Of a DNA stretch of 50,340 nucleotides, positions 17,647 through 27,956 are shown in pieces. The position numbers and the translations under genes are program-made. The stretch is from Syntrophomonadaceae bacterium. GTDB lineage: Bacteria; Bacillota; Dethiobacteria; DTU022. The stretch spans positions 1-50,340 of the forward strand of contig PWGX01000044.1 in assembly GCA_003554615.1 (NCBI GenBank), given 5' to 3'. A model generated the notes under the pieces. It was not told where the DNA came from, made no database searches, and was given only the letters and a program-made list of their open reading frames with translations. Every line of letters starts with the position of its first letter. Position 1 is the stretch's first letter.

Positions 17647-20600
17647 CTATTTGCTCTCCCTGACAATTTTTTCATCTTCCAGTCTGAGCGACATCAGTCG
17701 CGATATACCGGGTTCCGACATGGTTACCCCGTACAACACATCCGCTTCCTCCATGGTCCTCTTCCGGTGCGTAATCATTATAAACTGGGCCTGTTCAGAT
17801 GACTGCTTGAGGAATCTGGTAAATCGAGCCAGGTTGGCGTCGTCCAGCGTAGACTCGACCTCATCAAGCAGGTAAAATGGCGCCGGTTTGTAACGCAGGA
17901 TGGCAAAGACCAGGGCAATGGCAGTCAGCACCTTCTCACCGGCCGACAGCAGGGTGATGTTCTGCAGTTTTTTACCGGGAGGTTGGGCAATAATTTCAAT
18001 CCCCGCTTCCAGGATATCTTCCGTATCGGTCATTTTAAGCATTACCTGCCCACCCTCAAACAACTCCTGGAAGGTCTGTTTAAAGTTTTCACGGATTGCT
18101 TCAAAGGCATTTTTAAAGTAATATTTCATGCGCTGATCAATTTCATTTAAAACCTTGCAGAGCGACTCTTCTCCTTTTTGCAGGTCATCTTTCTGATCTT
18201 TAAGGAAGTTGATTCGTTCCTCGAGCCGGGCCAGTTCTTCAATAGCCCCCAGGTTAACCTCACCCAGCGCTTCGATATCTTCCCGGTAATTGTCAATTAA
18301 ATGCCGGCTTTCCTCCGGGTCAAACTGATCGTCCAACTCCACCAGGTCAAGGGAGCCAAATAATTCCTTGAACCGCATCTCCTGGTAATTAATTTCAGTC
18401 TGGAGCCTGGTTTGTTCCATGGACAACTGCCGCTCCCGTTTTTCCTGGCGGGCAACCTGGTTCTGGCGCCGTTTAACCTTTTCCTCGTGTTCTATTAATT
18501 CAGCTTCAACCTGGTTTACCTGTTCTGATTTTCGGTCCAGGTCGGCAATCAAGCCCGCTTTCTCCTCGTTAAGATCCTCCATTCGGGCTTTAATCCGGTC
18601 CTGTTCCGCTGTATTGTCGGCCAGATCCTGCTGCAGTTTTTCAAATTCCTTTTCTTTTTCCTCGATTTCCCGGGCCGGCTTTTTGATATTCGCTTCAATT
18701 TCCTCAATCCGGCCGGTAAGGGTATCCCTCTGCTCCTGGTAAGAACTGATCCGGACCAGGACCTCGGTGATCTGGTTCTCCAACTTTTTCTTGTTGTCAA
18801 GGTAGTTCTGGTAATCTTCCTTTTTTCCGGCCAGTTCATTTTCAAGGGTCTTGATTTCTTCCTGGCAGTGATCAATTTCTGACTGCAGTTCACCAAGGCG
18901 TTTATTTATGTCTTCTTCCTCAGCTTCCAGTTCGGAAAAGGATCTCTTTCCGGTTTCGATCCGGTCATTTAATACGCTTTGCTCATGCTCCAGGGCATCG
19001 GCTTCTTTTTGAACGCCGCTCAATCGCCCTTCCTCATTCTTACGTTCCGCGGCGGCCTCCTCCATCTTTTTTTCGGCGGAGGCAAGTCTTTTTTTGACCC
19101 TGTCCAGCTCAGAGGAAATCCTGTTTAATTCCTGTTCCGCTTCTGCCTGCTGTTTTTCCAGGTTTTCAATTTCCTTGCGCCTCCCAAGGGGCATGCCGGC
19201 GCTTCTTTTAGTTACGCTTCCGCCCCGGATTATACCGCCCGGATTGATCATTTCCCCATCCAGGGTCACCACCCGGCAGCTGTGATTAATAAAACGGGCT
19301 GCCCTGGAAGCATCGTCCAGGGTCCGGCATACCAGGATTGAAGCCATCAGGTAATTAACGGCATTGCGATAGGCGGAATCCACCGCAACCAAATCCGAAG
19401 CCTTGCCGATTACTCCGTTCAGGTCACGCCAGCCGGGGTAGCGTTGCAGGGGCTCGGAAGCTCTGTGCAGGATATCAAGCGGCAGGAAGGTCGCCCAACC
19501 CCGGTTATTGTTTTTCAGGTACTTAATGGCCCTGTGGACAGCCTCTTCGCTTTCCGCCACCAGGTACTGCAGGGCCCCGCCCAGGGACGCTTCCACAGCC
19601 TGGATATATTCCCCGTCAATCTCGATCAGGTCCGCTACTGGCCCGACAATACCCGGTAGTGAAGAGCGGGCCTGCATTATTTCTTTTACTCCCCGGTAAT
19701 AACCGGACAGCGCTGAATCCTGTTCCCGGAGAAGTGACAGCCTGCTATTGATCCCGTGGAGTGTTTCTTTTTGTTTCTGCTCCCTGGCAGACAGGTTTTC
19801 GAGTTCGCTCCGGACCTTTTCCTTTTCTTTCACCTGCCGGGCTTCATTTTCTTCAGCCGCCCTTAATTCCTCGCTAACTTCTTTCTCCCTGGCCTTAATC
19901 GTATCGGCCTTTTGCTCCAGTTGAACCAACTTTTCTTCCAGTTCAGACTTATCTTTTTCCACATTCTTTTTCTGGGTATCGATCCGTTCCAGGCGGCGTT
20001 TGAGCTCTTCAATGGTCGAAGTCGCGGCTTCCTTGCGAACCCCGGCCTGGTAAATCCGCTCCTGCTGTTTTTCAACCTCGTTCGGCAAAGCGCTGTTTTC
20101 CAGGTTTTCCATATCCCGGCGCAACTTTACAAGATCTTCATTAAGCTGGGTTATATAGTCCCGCTTGGAGCAGAGATCCTGTTCGGCTTTTTCTTTTTGC
20201 TCGGACAGCTCTTGCATCAACAGTTCCAGCTGCTTGATTCGCTGCCGGTTTTGCTCGATCTGCTCCCGGTAGCGGTTTTCCCGCTCTCCAAGCAGCTTTA
20301 GCTCATGCTCCTGCTGCTCCAGGGTTCTTGACACCTGGTTTAAGCGCTGTTCATGTTCTCGTTTCTGGTTAACCTGATCCTGGAGGCGGTTTTTTAAGTC
20401 CTGGATTTCTTTCTCATCCAGCCCTTCCTGGGAAGATGCAGCCAGCAGGGCATCATTGACATTCTGCAGCTGCTTGTTTACCTTGTTGAGCTGTTCGCGG
20501 GACTGGTGGAGTTTGTAAGAAAGGAGCTTTTTTTCTTCCCCGTCGATCTTTTCTTTCAAAGCGCGGTACTGCCTGGTTACCTCTGCCTGGGCATGGAGCG

Positions 20601-21210
20601 GTTCAACCTGCGTTTCCAGTTCAAAAATCAGATCCTGGACCCGAACCAGGTTTTCCCTGGTTTCGTCCAACCTTCGCCGGGCCTCTCTTTTACGCATCTT
20701 ATATTTAAAAATCCCGGCCGCTTCTTCAAATATTTCCCGTCTTTCCTCGGGGCGGTTATTGATGATTTCATCAACCCGGCCCTGGCCGATAACCGAATAA
20801 ACGTCTTTACCCAGGCCCGTGTCTAAAAAAAGTTCGGTAACATCTTTAAGGCGGCAGGGAGACTTGTTGATATAGTATTCGCTCTCCCCGCTCCTGAACA
20901 GGCGCCTGGTAATGGTTATCTCGTCGTACTCAAGGTTGAGGAAATTGGAAGCACCGGAGAATGACAAAGATACTTCGGCAAAGTTAAGCGGCTTACGGTT
21001 TTCGCTTCCGGAAAAGATCACTTCTTCCATGCGCGTCCCGCGCAGAGATTTGACACTTTGTTCTCCCAGTGCCCAGCGGGCTGCATCAACCAGGTTGCTC
21101 TTGCCGCAGCCGTTTGGGCCAATAATAGTTGCAATCCCCGGGCTTAACTCAAGCTCTGATTTTTCCGCAAAAGACTTGAAGCCAAATAGCTCCATTCGTT
21201 TAAGATACAA
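17647..21210 (-). CDS. smc: Chromosome segregation protein SMC
   Basis: Walker A GPNGCGKSNLVDA, coiled coils, hinge (GIVGPVADLIEI...LGGALQYLVAES), C-terminal LLSAGEKVLTAIALVFAI...PFYLLDEVES. Confidence 0.98.
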   Translation of the reverse strand: MYLKRMELFGFKSFAEKSELELSPGIATIIGPNGCGKSNLVDAARWALGEQSVKSLRGTRMEEVIFSGSENRKPLNFAEVSLSFSGASNFLNLEYDEITITRRLFRSGESEYYINKSPCRLKDVTELFLDTGLGKDVYSVIGQGRVDEIINNRPEERREIFEEAAGIFKYKMRKREARRRLDETRENLVRVQDLIFELETQVEPLHAQAEVTRQYRALKEKIDGEEKKLLSYKLHQSREQLNKVNKQLQNVNDALLAASSQEGLDEKEIQDLKNRLQDQVNQKREHEQRLNQVSRTLEQQEHELKLLGERENRYREQIEQNRQRIKQLELLMQELSEQKEKAEQDLCSKRDYITQLNEDLVKLRRDMENLENSALPNEVEKQQERIYQAGVRKEAATSTIEELKRRLERIDTQKKNVEKDKSELEEKLVQLEQKADTIKAREKEVSEELRAAEENEARQVKEKEKVRSELENLSAREQKQKETLHGINSRLSLLREQDSALSGYYRGVKEIMQARSSLPGIVGPVADLIEIDGEYIQAVEASLGGALQYLVAESEEAVHRAIKYLKNNNRGWATFLPLDILHRASEPLQRYPGWRDLNGVIGKASDLVAVDSAYRNAVNYLMASILVCRTLDDASRAARFINHSCRVVTLDGEMINPGGIIRGGSVTKRSAGMPLGRRKEIENLEKQQAEAEQELNRISSELDRVKKRLASAEKKMEEAAAERKNEEGRLSGVQKEADALEHEQSVLNDRIETGKRSFSELEAEEEDINKRLGELQSEIDHCQEEIKTLENELAGKKEDYQNYLDNKKKLENQITEVLVRISSYQEQRDTLTGRIEEIEANIKKPAREIEEKEKEFEKLQQDLADNTAEQDRIKARMEDLNEEKAGLIADLDRKSEQVNQVEAELIEHEEKVKRRQNQVARQEKRERQLSMEQTRLQTEINYQEMRFKELFGSLDLVELDDQFDPEESRHLIDNYREDIEALGEVNLGAIEELARLEERINFLKDQKDDLQKGEESLCKVLNEIDQRMKYYFKNAFEAIRENFKQTFQELFEGGQVMLKMTDTEDILEAGIEIIAQPPGKKLQNITLLSAGEKVLTAIALVFAILRYKPAPFYLLDEVESTLDDANLARFTRFLKQSSEQAQFIMITHRKRTMEEADVLYGVTMSEPGISRLMSLRLEDEKIVRESK

Positions 21211-21264
21211 TTAATCAGGCTCCTTGCCTAAAGAATGATCCAGATTCATGCAATTCTAAAACCA

Positions 21265-21288
21265 GCCTGCCCGGAATCAACGGCAGGC
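21265..21288 (-). terminator. Possible terminator after spoVS
   Basis: GCCTGCC/GGCAGGC hairpin followed on the minus strand by TGGTTTTAG; weak U tract. Confidence 0.35.
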
Positions 21289-21355
21289 CGGTAAAATGTC
21301 TGCTTAAACAGCCACTTTATATTTATTTCGATATTTTTGTCTTATTGTCCTGTTA

Positions 21356-21616
21356 CTATCTTGGCCCTACCGTAAATTTAATGGCAGTCCTTTCCTCACC
21401 ATCAATCGAAATGTCTACAAAAGATGGGATAAAGACTAAATTGATACCGTTGGGGGCAACATACCCCCTGGCAATGGCAATAGCCTTGATAGCCTGGTTG
21501 ACCGCTCCGGCTCCTATCGCCTGCAATTCAACGATTCCCTCTGTCCTGATCACCCCTGCTATCGCTCCAGCCAGAGCTTTAGTCTTGGAATGAGCCGATA
21601 CTTTTAAGGTTTCCAT
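21356..21616 (-). CDS. spoVS: Stage V sporulation protein S
   Basis: METLKVSAHSKTKALAGAIAGVIRTEGIVELQAIGAGAVNQAIKAIAIARGYVAPNGINLVFIPSF. Confidence 0.97.
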   Translation of the reverse strand: METLKVSAHSKTKALAGAIAGVIRTEGIVELQAIGAGAVNQAIKAIAIARGYVAPNGINLVFIPSFVDISIDGEERTAIKFTVGPR

Positions 21617-21662
21617 GTTTTACTGATTCAGCTCCTCTCCTTTAATAAAACCGGGGCAAACT

Positions 21663-22358
21663 TTATGGTGTAAGTCTGTTCCAGGCCTCTTTTGCAGCGG
21701 CTTGCTCAGCCTCCTTTTTACTGCGCCCCTGGCCTCGCCCAACCGGATTCTTGGCCAGCATGACTTCAGCTTCAAAAATCTTGTTATGATCCGGCCCGCT
21801 TTCGGCTACAATCCGGTATACCGGTGTAATAGCAAACCGGGCCTGGGCAAACTCCTGGAACAAGGTTTTAAAATCACGGCACAAAACCCCTTCCTGCAAC
21901 TCGCGGAATACCGTCTGATAAAGTTCAAGCACGTATTTACGGCATTCCTTCAGGCCGTGTTCAAGGTACAGCGCTCCTATCAAAGCTTCCACCGCATCGG
22001 CCAGCAGGGAAGGACGGGTAAATCCCCCTCCCGCCAGTTCTCCCTTTCCCAGGCGGATATGCTTGCCCAGGTTTAATTCAAAGGCCAACCGGGCCAGGGA
22101 AGCTTCGCAAACCAGGTCTGCACGAAGCTTGGTTAATTTTCCTTCAGGCGTATCCGGGTAGGTAAAATATAAATAATCGCTGATAATCAGTTCAAGGACG
22201 GCATCGCCCAAAAATTCCAGGCGCTCATTATGAAAATTATTAAGTCCCTTTTCATGGGCGTATGAGGTATGGGTCAGCGCCTGCTCATACAACCTGTTGT
22301 TTTTAATCTTCCATTCTATATCTTGCAGAAAACTGTGTTTTTTACCAGGTTGGTTCAT
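21663..22358 (-). CDS. rnc: Ribonuclease III
   Basis: NERLEFLGDAVLELIISDYLY, LLADAVEALIGALYLE, C-terminal dsRBD. Confidence 0.97.
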   Translation of the reverse strand: MNQPGKKHSFLQDIEWKIKNNRLYEQALTHTSYAHEKGLNNFHNERLEFLGDAVLELIISDYLYFTYPDTPEGKLTKLRADLVCEASLARLAFELNLGKHIRLGKGELAGGGFTRPSLLADAVEALIGALYLEHGLKECRKYVLELYQTVFRELQEGVLCRDFKTLFQEFAQARFAITPVYRIVAESGPDHNKIFEAEVMLAKNPVGRGQGRSKKEAEQAAAKEAWNRLTP

Positions 22359-22385
22359 TGGAATATCCTCACATCTTTGGTTCCC

Positions 22386-23627
22386 TTAATCCGGGCTGTA
22401 TCTTTTTACTATAACTGTGGCGTTGGTTCCGCCGAACCCAAAAGAATTGGACATGGCCAGGTTAACCGCCCGGTCCCGGTAAGGCCTGGGAACATAGTTC
22501 AGGTCACAATCCGGATCGGGGTACTCGTAATTGGTGGTCGGATGAATAACCTGATTCTCTAAAGTTAACAGAGTTGCTATCATTTCTACGGCTCCGGCAG
22601 CTCCCAGCAAATGACCGGTCATCGACTTGGTCGAACTAACGGCCAGTTTATAAGCGTGGTCACCAAAAAGGTTTTTTATGGCCAGCGTTTCGATCTTGTC
22701 GTTAATTTCAGTTGACGTGCCGTGGGCATTGATATAGTCAATTTCACGAGGCTCAAGCTCTGCGCTTTTCAGGGCCCTCTGCATACTTAAGAACGCGCCC
22801 CGACCGGCCGGATCGGGAGCTGTCATATGATAACCGTCGCCGGACATTCCGTAACCGGTTACTTCACCGTAAATATGTGTTCCCCGGGAAAGGGCATGTT
22901 CCAGGGTTTCGAGGATAACCACACCGGCCCCTTCTCCCATTACAAAACCGTCTCGCTCTTTATCGAAAGGCCTTGAAGCCTTCTGAGGTTCTTCATTGCG
23001 GGTAGATAGAGCTCTGGCCGATGAAAAACCGGAAAAAGCCAGGTGGCTGATCGCTGCTTCCGCTCCGCCGGCCAGCATTATTTCGGCATCGCCGCGCCTG
23101 ATAATATGCCAGGCATCACCTACGGCATGAGTAGAAGTGGCGCAGGCCGTGACGACGGTAGAGTTGGGCCCTTTTAATTCCAGCATAATAGAAATATAAC
23201 CGGAAGCCATGTTTGCGATCAGGGCGGGCACCAAAAAAGGGCTTACCCGGCGCGGCCCTTTTTCTTCGAGGACCTTCAACTGCTCTTCTATAGTCTGGAT
23301 CCCTCCGATGCCGGAACCAACCAGGACCCCGATCTCTTCCTTATTCACCGGCACTTGATCAAGCCCGGCATCTTTCCAGGCCTGCATGGCTGCCGCTACT
23401 CCAAAATGAGTAAAACGGTCCACTCTTTTGGCTTCCTTTTTTTCCATGTGTTGGGTGGGATCAAAATCTTTTATTTCACCGGCAATCCGGCAGGGATACT
23501 GGCTGACATCAAAGCTTTCCACTGCTGAAATGCCGCTTTTGCCATTGACCAGATTTTCCCAGAAAGTATTTTTTTCCGAGCCAATCGGTGAAATAACGCC
23601 GATCCCGGTAATCACTACTCTGCGCAA
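22386..23627 (-). CDS. fabF: Beta-ketoacyl-ACP synthase II
   Basis: VVITGIGVISPIGSEKNTFWENL, VVTACATSTHAVGDA, NAHGTSTEINDKIE, GHLLGAAGAVE. Confidence 0.97.
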   Translation of the reverse strand: MRRVVITGIGVISPIGSEKNTFWENLVNGKSGISAVESFDVSQYPCRIAGEIKDFDPTQHMEKKEAKRVDRFTHFGVAAAMQAWKDAGLDQVPVNKEEIGVLVGSGIGGIQTIEEQLKVLEEKGPRRVSPFLVPALIANMASGYISIMLELKGPNSTVVTACATSTHAVGDAWHIIRRGDAEIMLAGGAEAAISHLAFSGFSSARALSTRNEEPQKASRPFDKERDGFVMGEGAGVVILETLEHALSRGTHIYGEVTGYGMSGDGYHMTAPDPAGRGAFLSMQRALKSAELEPREIDYINAHGTSTEINDKIETLAIKNLFGDHAYKLAVSSTKSMTGHLLGAAGAVEMIATLLTLENQVIHPTTNYEYPDPDCDLNYVPRPYRDRAVNLAMSNSFGFGGTNATVIVKRYSPD

Positions 23628-23645
23628 TTTTTCACCTCAGAGATA

Positions 23646-23876
23646 CTAAGTTGTTTTTGACTCAATATACTTAATCACATCACCAACCGTGTTGATGTTT
23701 TCAATCTCCTGGTCGGATATTTCAAGATCAAACTCTTCCTCCAGGGCCATCACCAATTCCACAATATCGAGCGAATCAGCATCAATGTCCTCAAAAGTGG
23801 TTTCCTTGGAGAGCTTGGAGCCGTCTACTTCAAGCTGGTCGGCAATAATTTTTTTCACCTTGTCTTCAACGCTCAC
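23646..23876 (-). CDS. acpP: Acyl carrier protein
   Basis: [52 protein letters not shown]. Confidence 0.97.
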   Translation of the reverse strand: MSVEDKVKKIIADQLEVDGSKLSKETTFEDIDADSLDIVELVMALEEEFDLEISDQEIENINTVGDVIKYIESKTT

Positions 23877-23929
23877 TTAGTCACCTCCTCCCGGCTTCAA
23901 CTTTATGGCCTGATCCAGGCAGATTATCG

Positions 23930-24682
23930 CTACATTACCAGGCAGCCGTCAACCGGGATCACCTGTCCGGTCACATAACCCGAGGATGAAGCCAGAAACA
24001 AAATAACTTCGGCCACATCTTCGGGTTTACCAAGCCGCCCCAGGGATATCCGGTCCACAGCCTGTTCTTTGACCTGATCGGAAAGTCGGGCGGTCATTTC
24101 GGTTTCAATAAATCCCGGCGCCACTGCGTTAACAGAAATGTTGCGAGATCCCAGTTCCTTGGCCAGGGTTCTGGTAAAGGCAATCACCCCGCCCTTGGCG
24201 GCGGCATAGTTGGCCTGGCCGGCGTTTCCGTGGATGCCGGCTACCGAAGCAACATTTATAATCCGGCCGCCGCTTTTTTGTTTCAACAGGGGCCGCAGAA
24301 CGGCACGGCAGCAATTATAGACCCCGTTTAAATTTGTGTCAATCACTTCCTGCCACTCCTCTGCCTTCATCCGGGCCAGGAGGTTGTCACGGGTAATGCC
24401 GGCATTATTAATTAGTATATCAATTCTCTTAAATTGGTCAATAGCACCCTGAATAAGGCCTTCGCTCTGGCTGTAATCAGTAACATCGGCTTTAAATATT
24501 TCAGCCGCACCGCCTTCACTTAATATTATGTCCCTGACTTCTTCCGCCGCCGCCTGGTTGCTGCTGTAATTTATAACCACGGAAGCACCCGCCCGGGACA
24601 GGTAAAGGGCTGTAGCCCTGCCGATACCCCTTGAAGCGCCGGTGACAACAGCAGTTTTCCCTTCTAAATCCAAGCCAAACAC
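23930..24682 (-). CDS. fabG: 3-oxoacyl-ACP reductase
   Basis: TGASRGIGRATALYL, NNAGITRDNLLARM, YAAAKGGVIAFTRTLAKE. Confidence 0.96.
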   Translation of the reverse strand: MFGLDLEGKTAVVTGASRGIGRATALYLSRAGASVVINYSSNQAAAEEVRDIILSEGGAAEIFKADVTDYSQSEGLIQGAIDQFKRIDILINNAGITRDNLLARMKAEEWQEVIDTNLNGVYNCCRAVLRPLLKQKSGGRIINVASVAGIHGNAGQANYAAAKGGVIAFTRTLAKELGSRNISVNAVAPGFIETEMTARLSDQVKEQAVDRISLGRLGKPEDVAEVILFLASSSGYVTGQVIPVDGCLVM

Positions 24683-24693
24683 CTCTCAGTCAG

Positions 24694-25668
24694 TTAATTT
24701 TTTAGCAGCTGTTCAACTTCTTTTGTTTTTTCCACCGCAGCGGTATCCAGTTCCGGGGCAATCCTTTTCATCAGTCTGCTCAAAGAAGTCCCCGGCCCCA
24801 GGCCGATGAATTTGTTGATTCCCGCTGTAATCAAACGCCTGATTGATTGCTCCCACAGGATCGGCTGACTGACCTGGACAATCAGATTTTGCTTGATTTG
24901 GCTCGGCTCATAAACAAAATCTGCCGTTACGTTTGATACTACCGGAACAGAAGCGATCTTAAATTTTATCTTTTCCAGTTCCGCGGCCATTTTTTCTTCA
25001 ACCGGCTTTAAGAGGGCACAATGAAAAGGAGCGCTAACCTTTAATCCGGTAATACGCTTGGCACCGGCAGAACTGGCCAACTGCATGGCCCGCTCAACGG
25101 CCTTTTTTTGCCCGGAGATAACGATCTGGCCCGGGCAGTTGTAGTTGGCCGGTGCTACGACCCCTTCGGACTGTGCCTCCAGGCAAAGCTGCTCCACGTC
25201 CCTTTGATCGAGACCCATAACTGCGGCCATACTTCCTTCACCCAAAGGCACCGCTTCCTGCATGTAGATCCCCCTTTTTTGGACCAGGGGAAGGGCCTCC
25301 TCGAAGGACAAAGAACCGGCAGCTACCAGGGCTCCGTATTCCCCCAAACTCAGCCCGGCCAGGCCGGAAGCTTTAAGGCCGCGGCCGGCAAGGACGCGGA
25401 ATATGGCCGTGCTGACTACAAGGATTGCCGGCTGGGCAAATTCAGTCTGCTGCAGTTTTTCTACGGGACCGAAAAAAATAGCATCAATTAGTTCCGGGCC
25501 CAGGATCTCGGAAGCCTGATCAAAAACCGCCCGGGCTTCCGAATAATGATCATAAAAATCGCGGCCCATCCCGGTGTACTGGGCTCCCTGACCGGGAAAT
25601 AAAAAGGCGATTTGGCTGCCTTTTGCTACATTATTTTCCGTTACCATTTCATTAAAACACCGCCCCAT
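24694..25668 (-). CDS. fabD: Malonyl-CoA:ACP transacylase
   Basis: AFLFPGQGAQYTGMGRDFY, GLSLGEYGALVAAGSLSFEEAL. Confidence 0.96.
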   Translation of the reverse strand: MGRCFNEMVTENNVAKGSQIAFLFPGQGAQYTGMGRDFYDHYSEARAVFDQASEILGPELIDAIFFGPVEKLQQTEFAQPAILVVSTAIFRVLAGRGLKASGLAGLSLGEYGALVAAGSLSFEEALPLVQKRGIYMQEAVPLGEGSMAAVMGLDQRDVEQLCLEAQSEGVVAPANYNCPGQIVISGQKKAVERAMQLASSAGAKRITGLKVSAPFHCALLKPVEEKMAAELEKIKFKIASVPVVSNVTADFVYEPSQIKQNLIVQVSQPILWEQSIRRLITAGINKFIGLGPGTSLSRLMKRIAPELDTAAVEKTKEVEQLLKN

Positions 25669-26630
25669 GTGAGGCCGGCACCAAAGGCTACCATGGCCAC
25701 CAGGTCGCCTTCTTTAAGCCTGCCGGCCAGAATTTCTTCATGCATGGCTACAGGAATTGTCGCCGACGAAGTGTTGCCATAGCGATCGATATTGACCGGA
25801 AATTTTTCCGGCGGCAGATTTAAGCGCTTGCGGATGTGATCAATAATCCTTAAATTGGCCTGGTGCAGGATAATCATATCCAGATCTTCCGGTTTTTTGT
25901 TTTCTTCTGCCATTAATTCAAATAAGGTATCTTCAACCACCTTGACGGCAAACTTAAAAATTTCATTGCCGTTCATGATTAAGTAATGCATTCTGTTGCT
26001 TACAGTTTCATGGCTCGCCGGCATGGCGCTTCCTCCCGCCGGGACATATAAAAGTTTGGCCCCTCTGCCGTCAGACCTTAGAGAGAAGTTAAGAATTCCC
26101 CGGTCTTCTTCGGTCGCCTCCACAACAACCGCCCCCGCTCCATCCCCAAACAGGACGCAGGTGCTTCGATCTTCCCAGTCGGTAAAGCGGGTCAGGATTT
26201 CCACACCAACCACCAGCACTTTTTTGCAGGTTCCGCTTGATATGAACTGGTGAGCCGTGGAGAGGGCATAAATAAAACCGGTACACCCGGCTGAAATGTC
26301 CATTGCACCGGCTTTAAAAGCTTCCAGCCTGGCCTGCAGAATACAGGAAGTGGAAGGGGTATGATGATCGGGAGAAACAGTAGCCACCAGGATCATATCC
26401 AGCTCCAAGGGATCAACCCCGGCCCTGGACAGCGCTTCGCGGGCGGCTTTTTCAGAAAGATCGGCATTGGATAGCCCGTCTTCCAGTTTTCTCCGCTCCC
26501 GGATGCCGGTCCTGGAAACGATCCATTCATTGCTTGTTTCCACCATCTCTTCCAGGTCACGGTTGGTTATGATTTGGTCGGGCAGGGCGGCTCCGGTTCC
26601 GGTTATAATCGTATTATAGTGCTTGATCAT
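25641..26630 (-). CDS. fabH: Beta-ketoacyl-ACP synthase III
   Basis: ITGTGAALPDQIITNRDLEEMVETSNEWI, DISAGCTGFIYALSTA, HQANLRIIDHIRKRL. ATG at 26630 preferred over track start 26705. Confidence 0.95.
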   Translation of the reverse strand: MIKHYNTIITGTGAALPDQIITNRDLEEMVETSNEWIVSRTGIRERRKLEDGLSNADLSEKAAREALSRAGVDPLELDMILVATVSPDHHTPSTSCILQARLEAFKAGAMDISAGCTGFIYALSTAHQFISSGTCKKVLVVGVEILTRFTDWEDRSTCVLFGDGAGAVVVEATEEDRGILNFSLRSDGRGAKLLYVPAGGSAMPASHETVSNRMHYLIMNGNEIFKFAVKVVEDTLFELMAEENKKPEDLDMIILHQANLRIIDHIRKRLNLPPEKFPVNIDRYGNTSSATIPVAMHEEILAGRLKEGDLVAMVAFGAGLTWGGVLMKW

Positions 26631-27654
26631 TTTCTCCTCCCTGCACCCGGCCGGGCAGCTCCCCCATCGCAGACTGAAACTTTCCGGCCACATTTTTCTG
26701 AACAAACGGATGGACCTGCTTCAGGAGGGCCTGTTCGATAGATCTGGCCTTGGTCGAACCGTGGCATTTGATGCACAGGCCGTTTACTCCCAGCAGGGGC
26801 GCCCCACCATAGCCTGAATCATCAATTTCATGGCGCAGTTTATGAAAAACAGGTTTTAGCAGCACAGCGCCCAGCTTATAGCGAAGCTTCGTCCCTATTT
26901 CCTGCCTGAAAAAACCAAGAATAGTCCTGGAAAGACCTTCGGAAGATTTAAGAAAGATATTGCCTACAAAACCATCGCAAACCACAACATCGGCAGCATT
27001 AAAGAATACTTCCGTTCCCTCGATGTTGCCGCAAAACCCGGGCAGGTGTTCCTGGCAGAGGTTAAAAGCCTTTTTTACCTGGTTGTTTCCCTTGTTAGAC
27101 TCGATGCCTACGTTAAGCAAAGCTACGCGCGGTTCCGAGCAACCCAGGATCTGCTGGGCATAGATCCGGCCCATGAAAGCATACTGCAGCAGCTGTTCCG
27201 GCCGGGCATCCATATTGGCGCCAACATCCAGGAACAAAACGGGTTGGCCGTGAAAGCCGGGCATGGGTGTCAGCAGGGCCGGGCGATTTATGCCGCGAAT
27301 GCGGCCCAAAAATAAAAGGCCGCCGGCCATCAATGCCCCTGTATTGCCGGCGCTGAGAAAGGCATCGGCTTCGCCCGAACGAACCATCAGCAAAGCCTTG
27401 ACCATGGAAGATTCTTTTTTTCTCCGGATCGACAATCCCGGATCATCGTCGGCCTGAATAATTTCTTCGGCATGGCTGACTGCTACCCGCTCTTCCGGGT
27501 ACTTTAACCCCTTCAAAGCCTCACGGACGGCATTCTCCCGGCCGACAAAGGTAACATGCATATCATCAAGGGCGGTAAGGGCAGCCACCGCGCCGGATAC
27601 AATCTCACCGGGCGCATGATCTCCGCCCATGGCGTCTATGGCCACTCGCACCAA
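26614..27654 (-). CDS. plsX: Phosphate acyltransferase PlsX
   Basis: VRVAIDAMGGDHAPGEIVSGA, SAGNTGALMAGGLL, GNIEGTEVF, DGFVGNIFLKSSEG. Confidence 0.96.
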   Translation of the reverse strand: MVRVAIDAMGGDHAPGEIVSGAVAALTALDDMHVTFVGRENAVREALKGLKYPEERVAVSHAEEIIQADDDPGLSIRRKKESSMVKALLMVRSGEADAFLSAGNTGALMAGGLLFLGRIRGINRPALLTPMPGFHGQPVLFLDVGANMDARPEQLLQYAFMGRIYAQQILGCSEPRVALLNVGIESNKGNNQVKKAFNLCQEHLPGFCGNIEGTEVFFNAADVVVCDGFVGNIFLKSSEGLSRTILGFFRQEIGTKLRYKLGAVLLKPVFHKLRHEIDDSGYGGAPLLGVNGLCIKCHGSTKARSIEQALLKQVHPFVQKNVAGKFQSAMGELPGRVQGGENDQAL

Positions 27655-27752
27655 AAGATCACTTCCCCTGCAGTTTATTTTAAACCCTTTAAAAACAGAT
27701 ACAGTACGCCCCTTCTGGCTTCCGCAAAATAGGCGTACTGTAAACTTAGATG

Positions 27753-27929
27753 CTAATTAACCTTAACAGCTTCCCGATCTTTATAATGACCGCAGTTCAA
27801 ACAAACCCGGTGCGGTGGTTTTAACTCATGGCAGTTTGAGCACGGGGCCAACCGGGGAGCTGAAACCTTGCTGTTAGCTCTTCTCATATTCCTTTTGGAC
27901 TTAGACGTTCTTCGTTTTGGAACAGCCAC
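27753..27929 (-). CDS. rpmF: 50S ribosomal protein L32 (58 aa, absent from ORF track)
   Basis: Hand translation from GTG at 27929: MAVPKRRTSKSKRNMRRANSKVSAPRLAPCSNCHELKPPHRVCLNCGHYKDREAVKVN*. SD AGGAGG upstream. Confidence 0.97.
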   Translation of the reverse strand: MAVPKRRTSKSKRNMRRANSKVSAPRLAPCSNCHELKPPHRVCLNCGHYKDREAVKVN

Positions 27930-27956
27930 TGTAGCGCCTCCTTGTAGACTTAGTTG

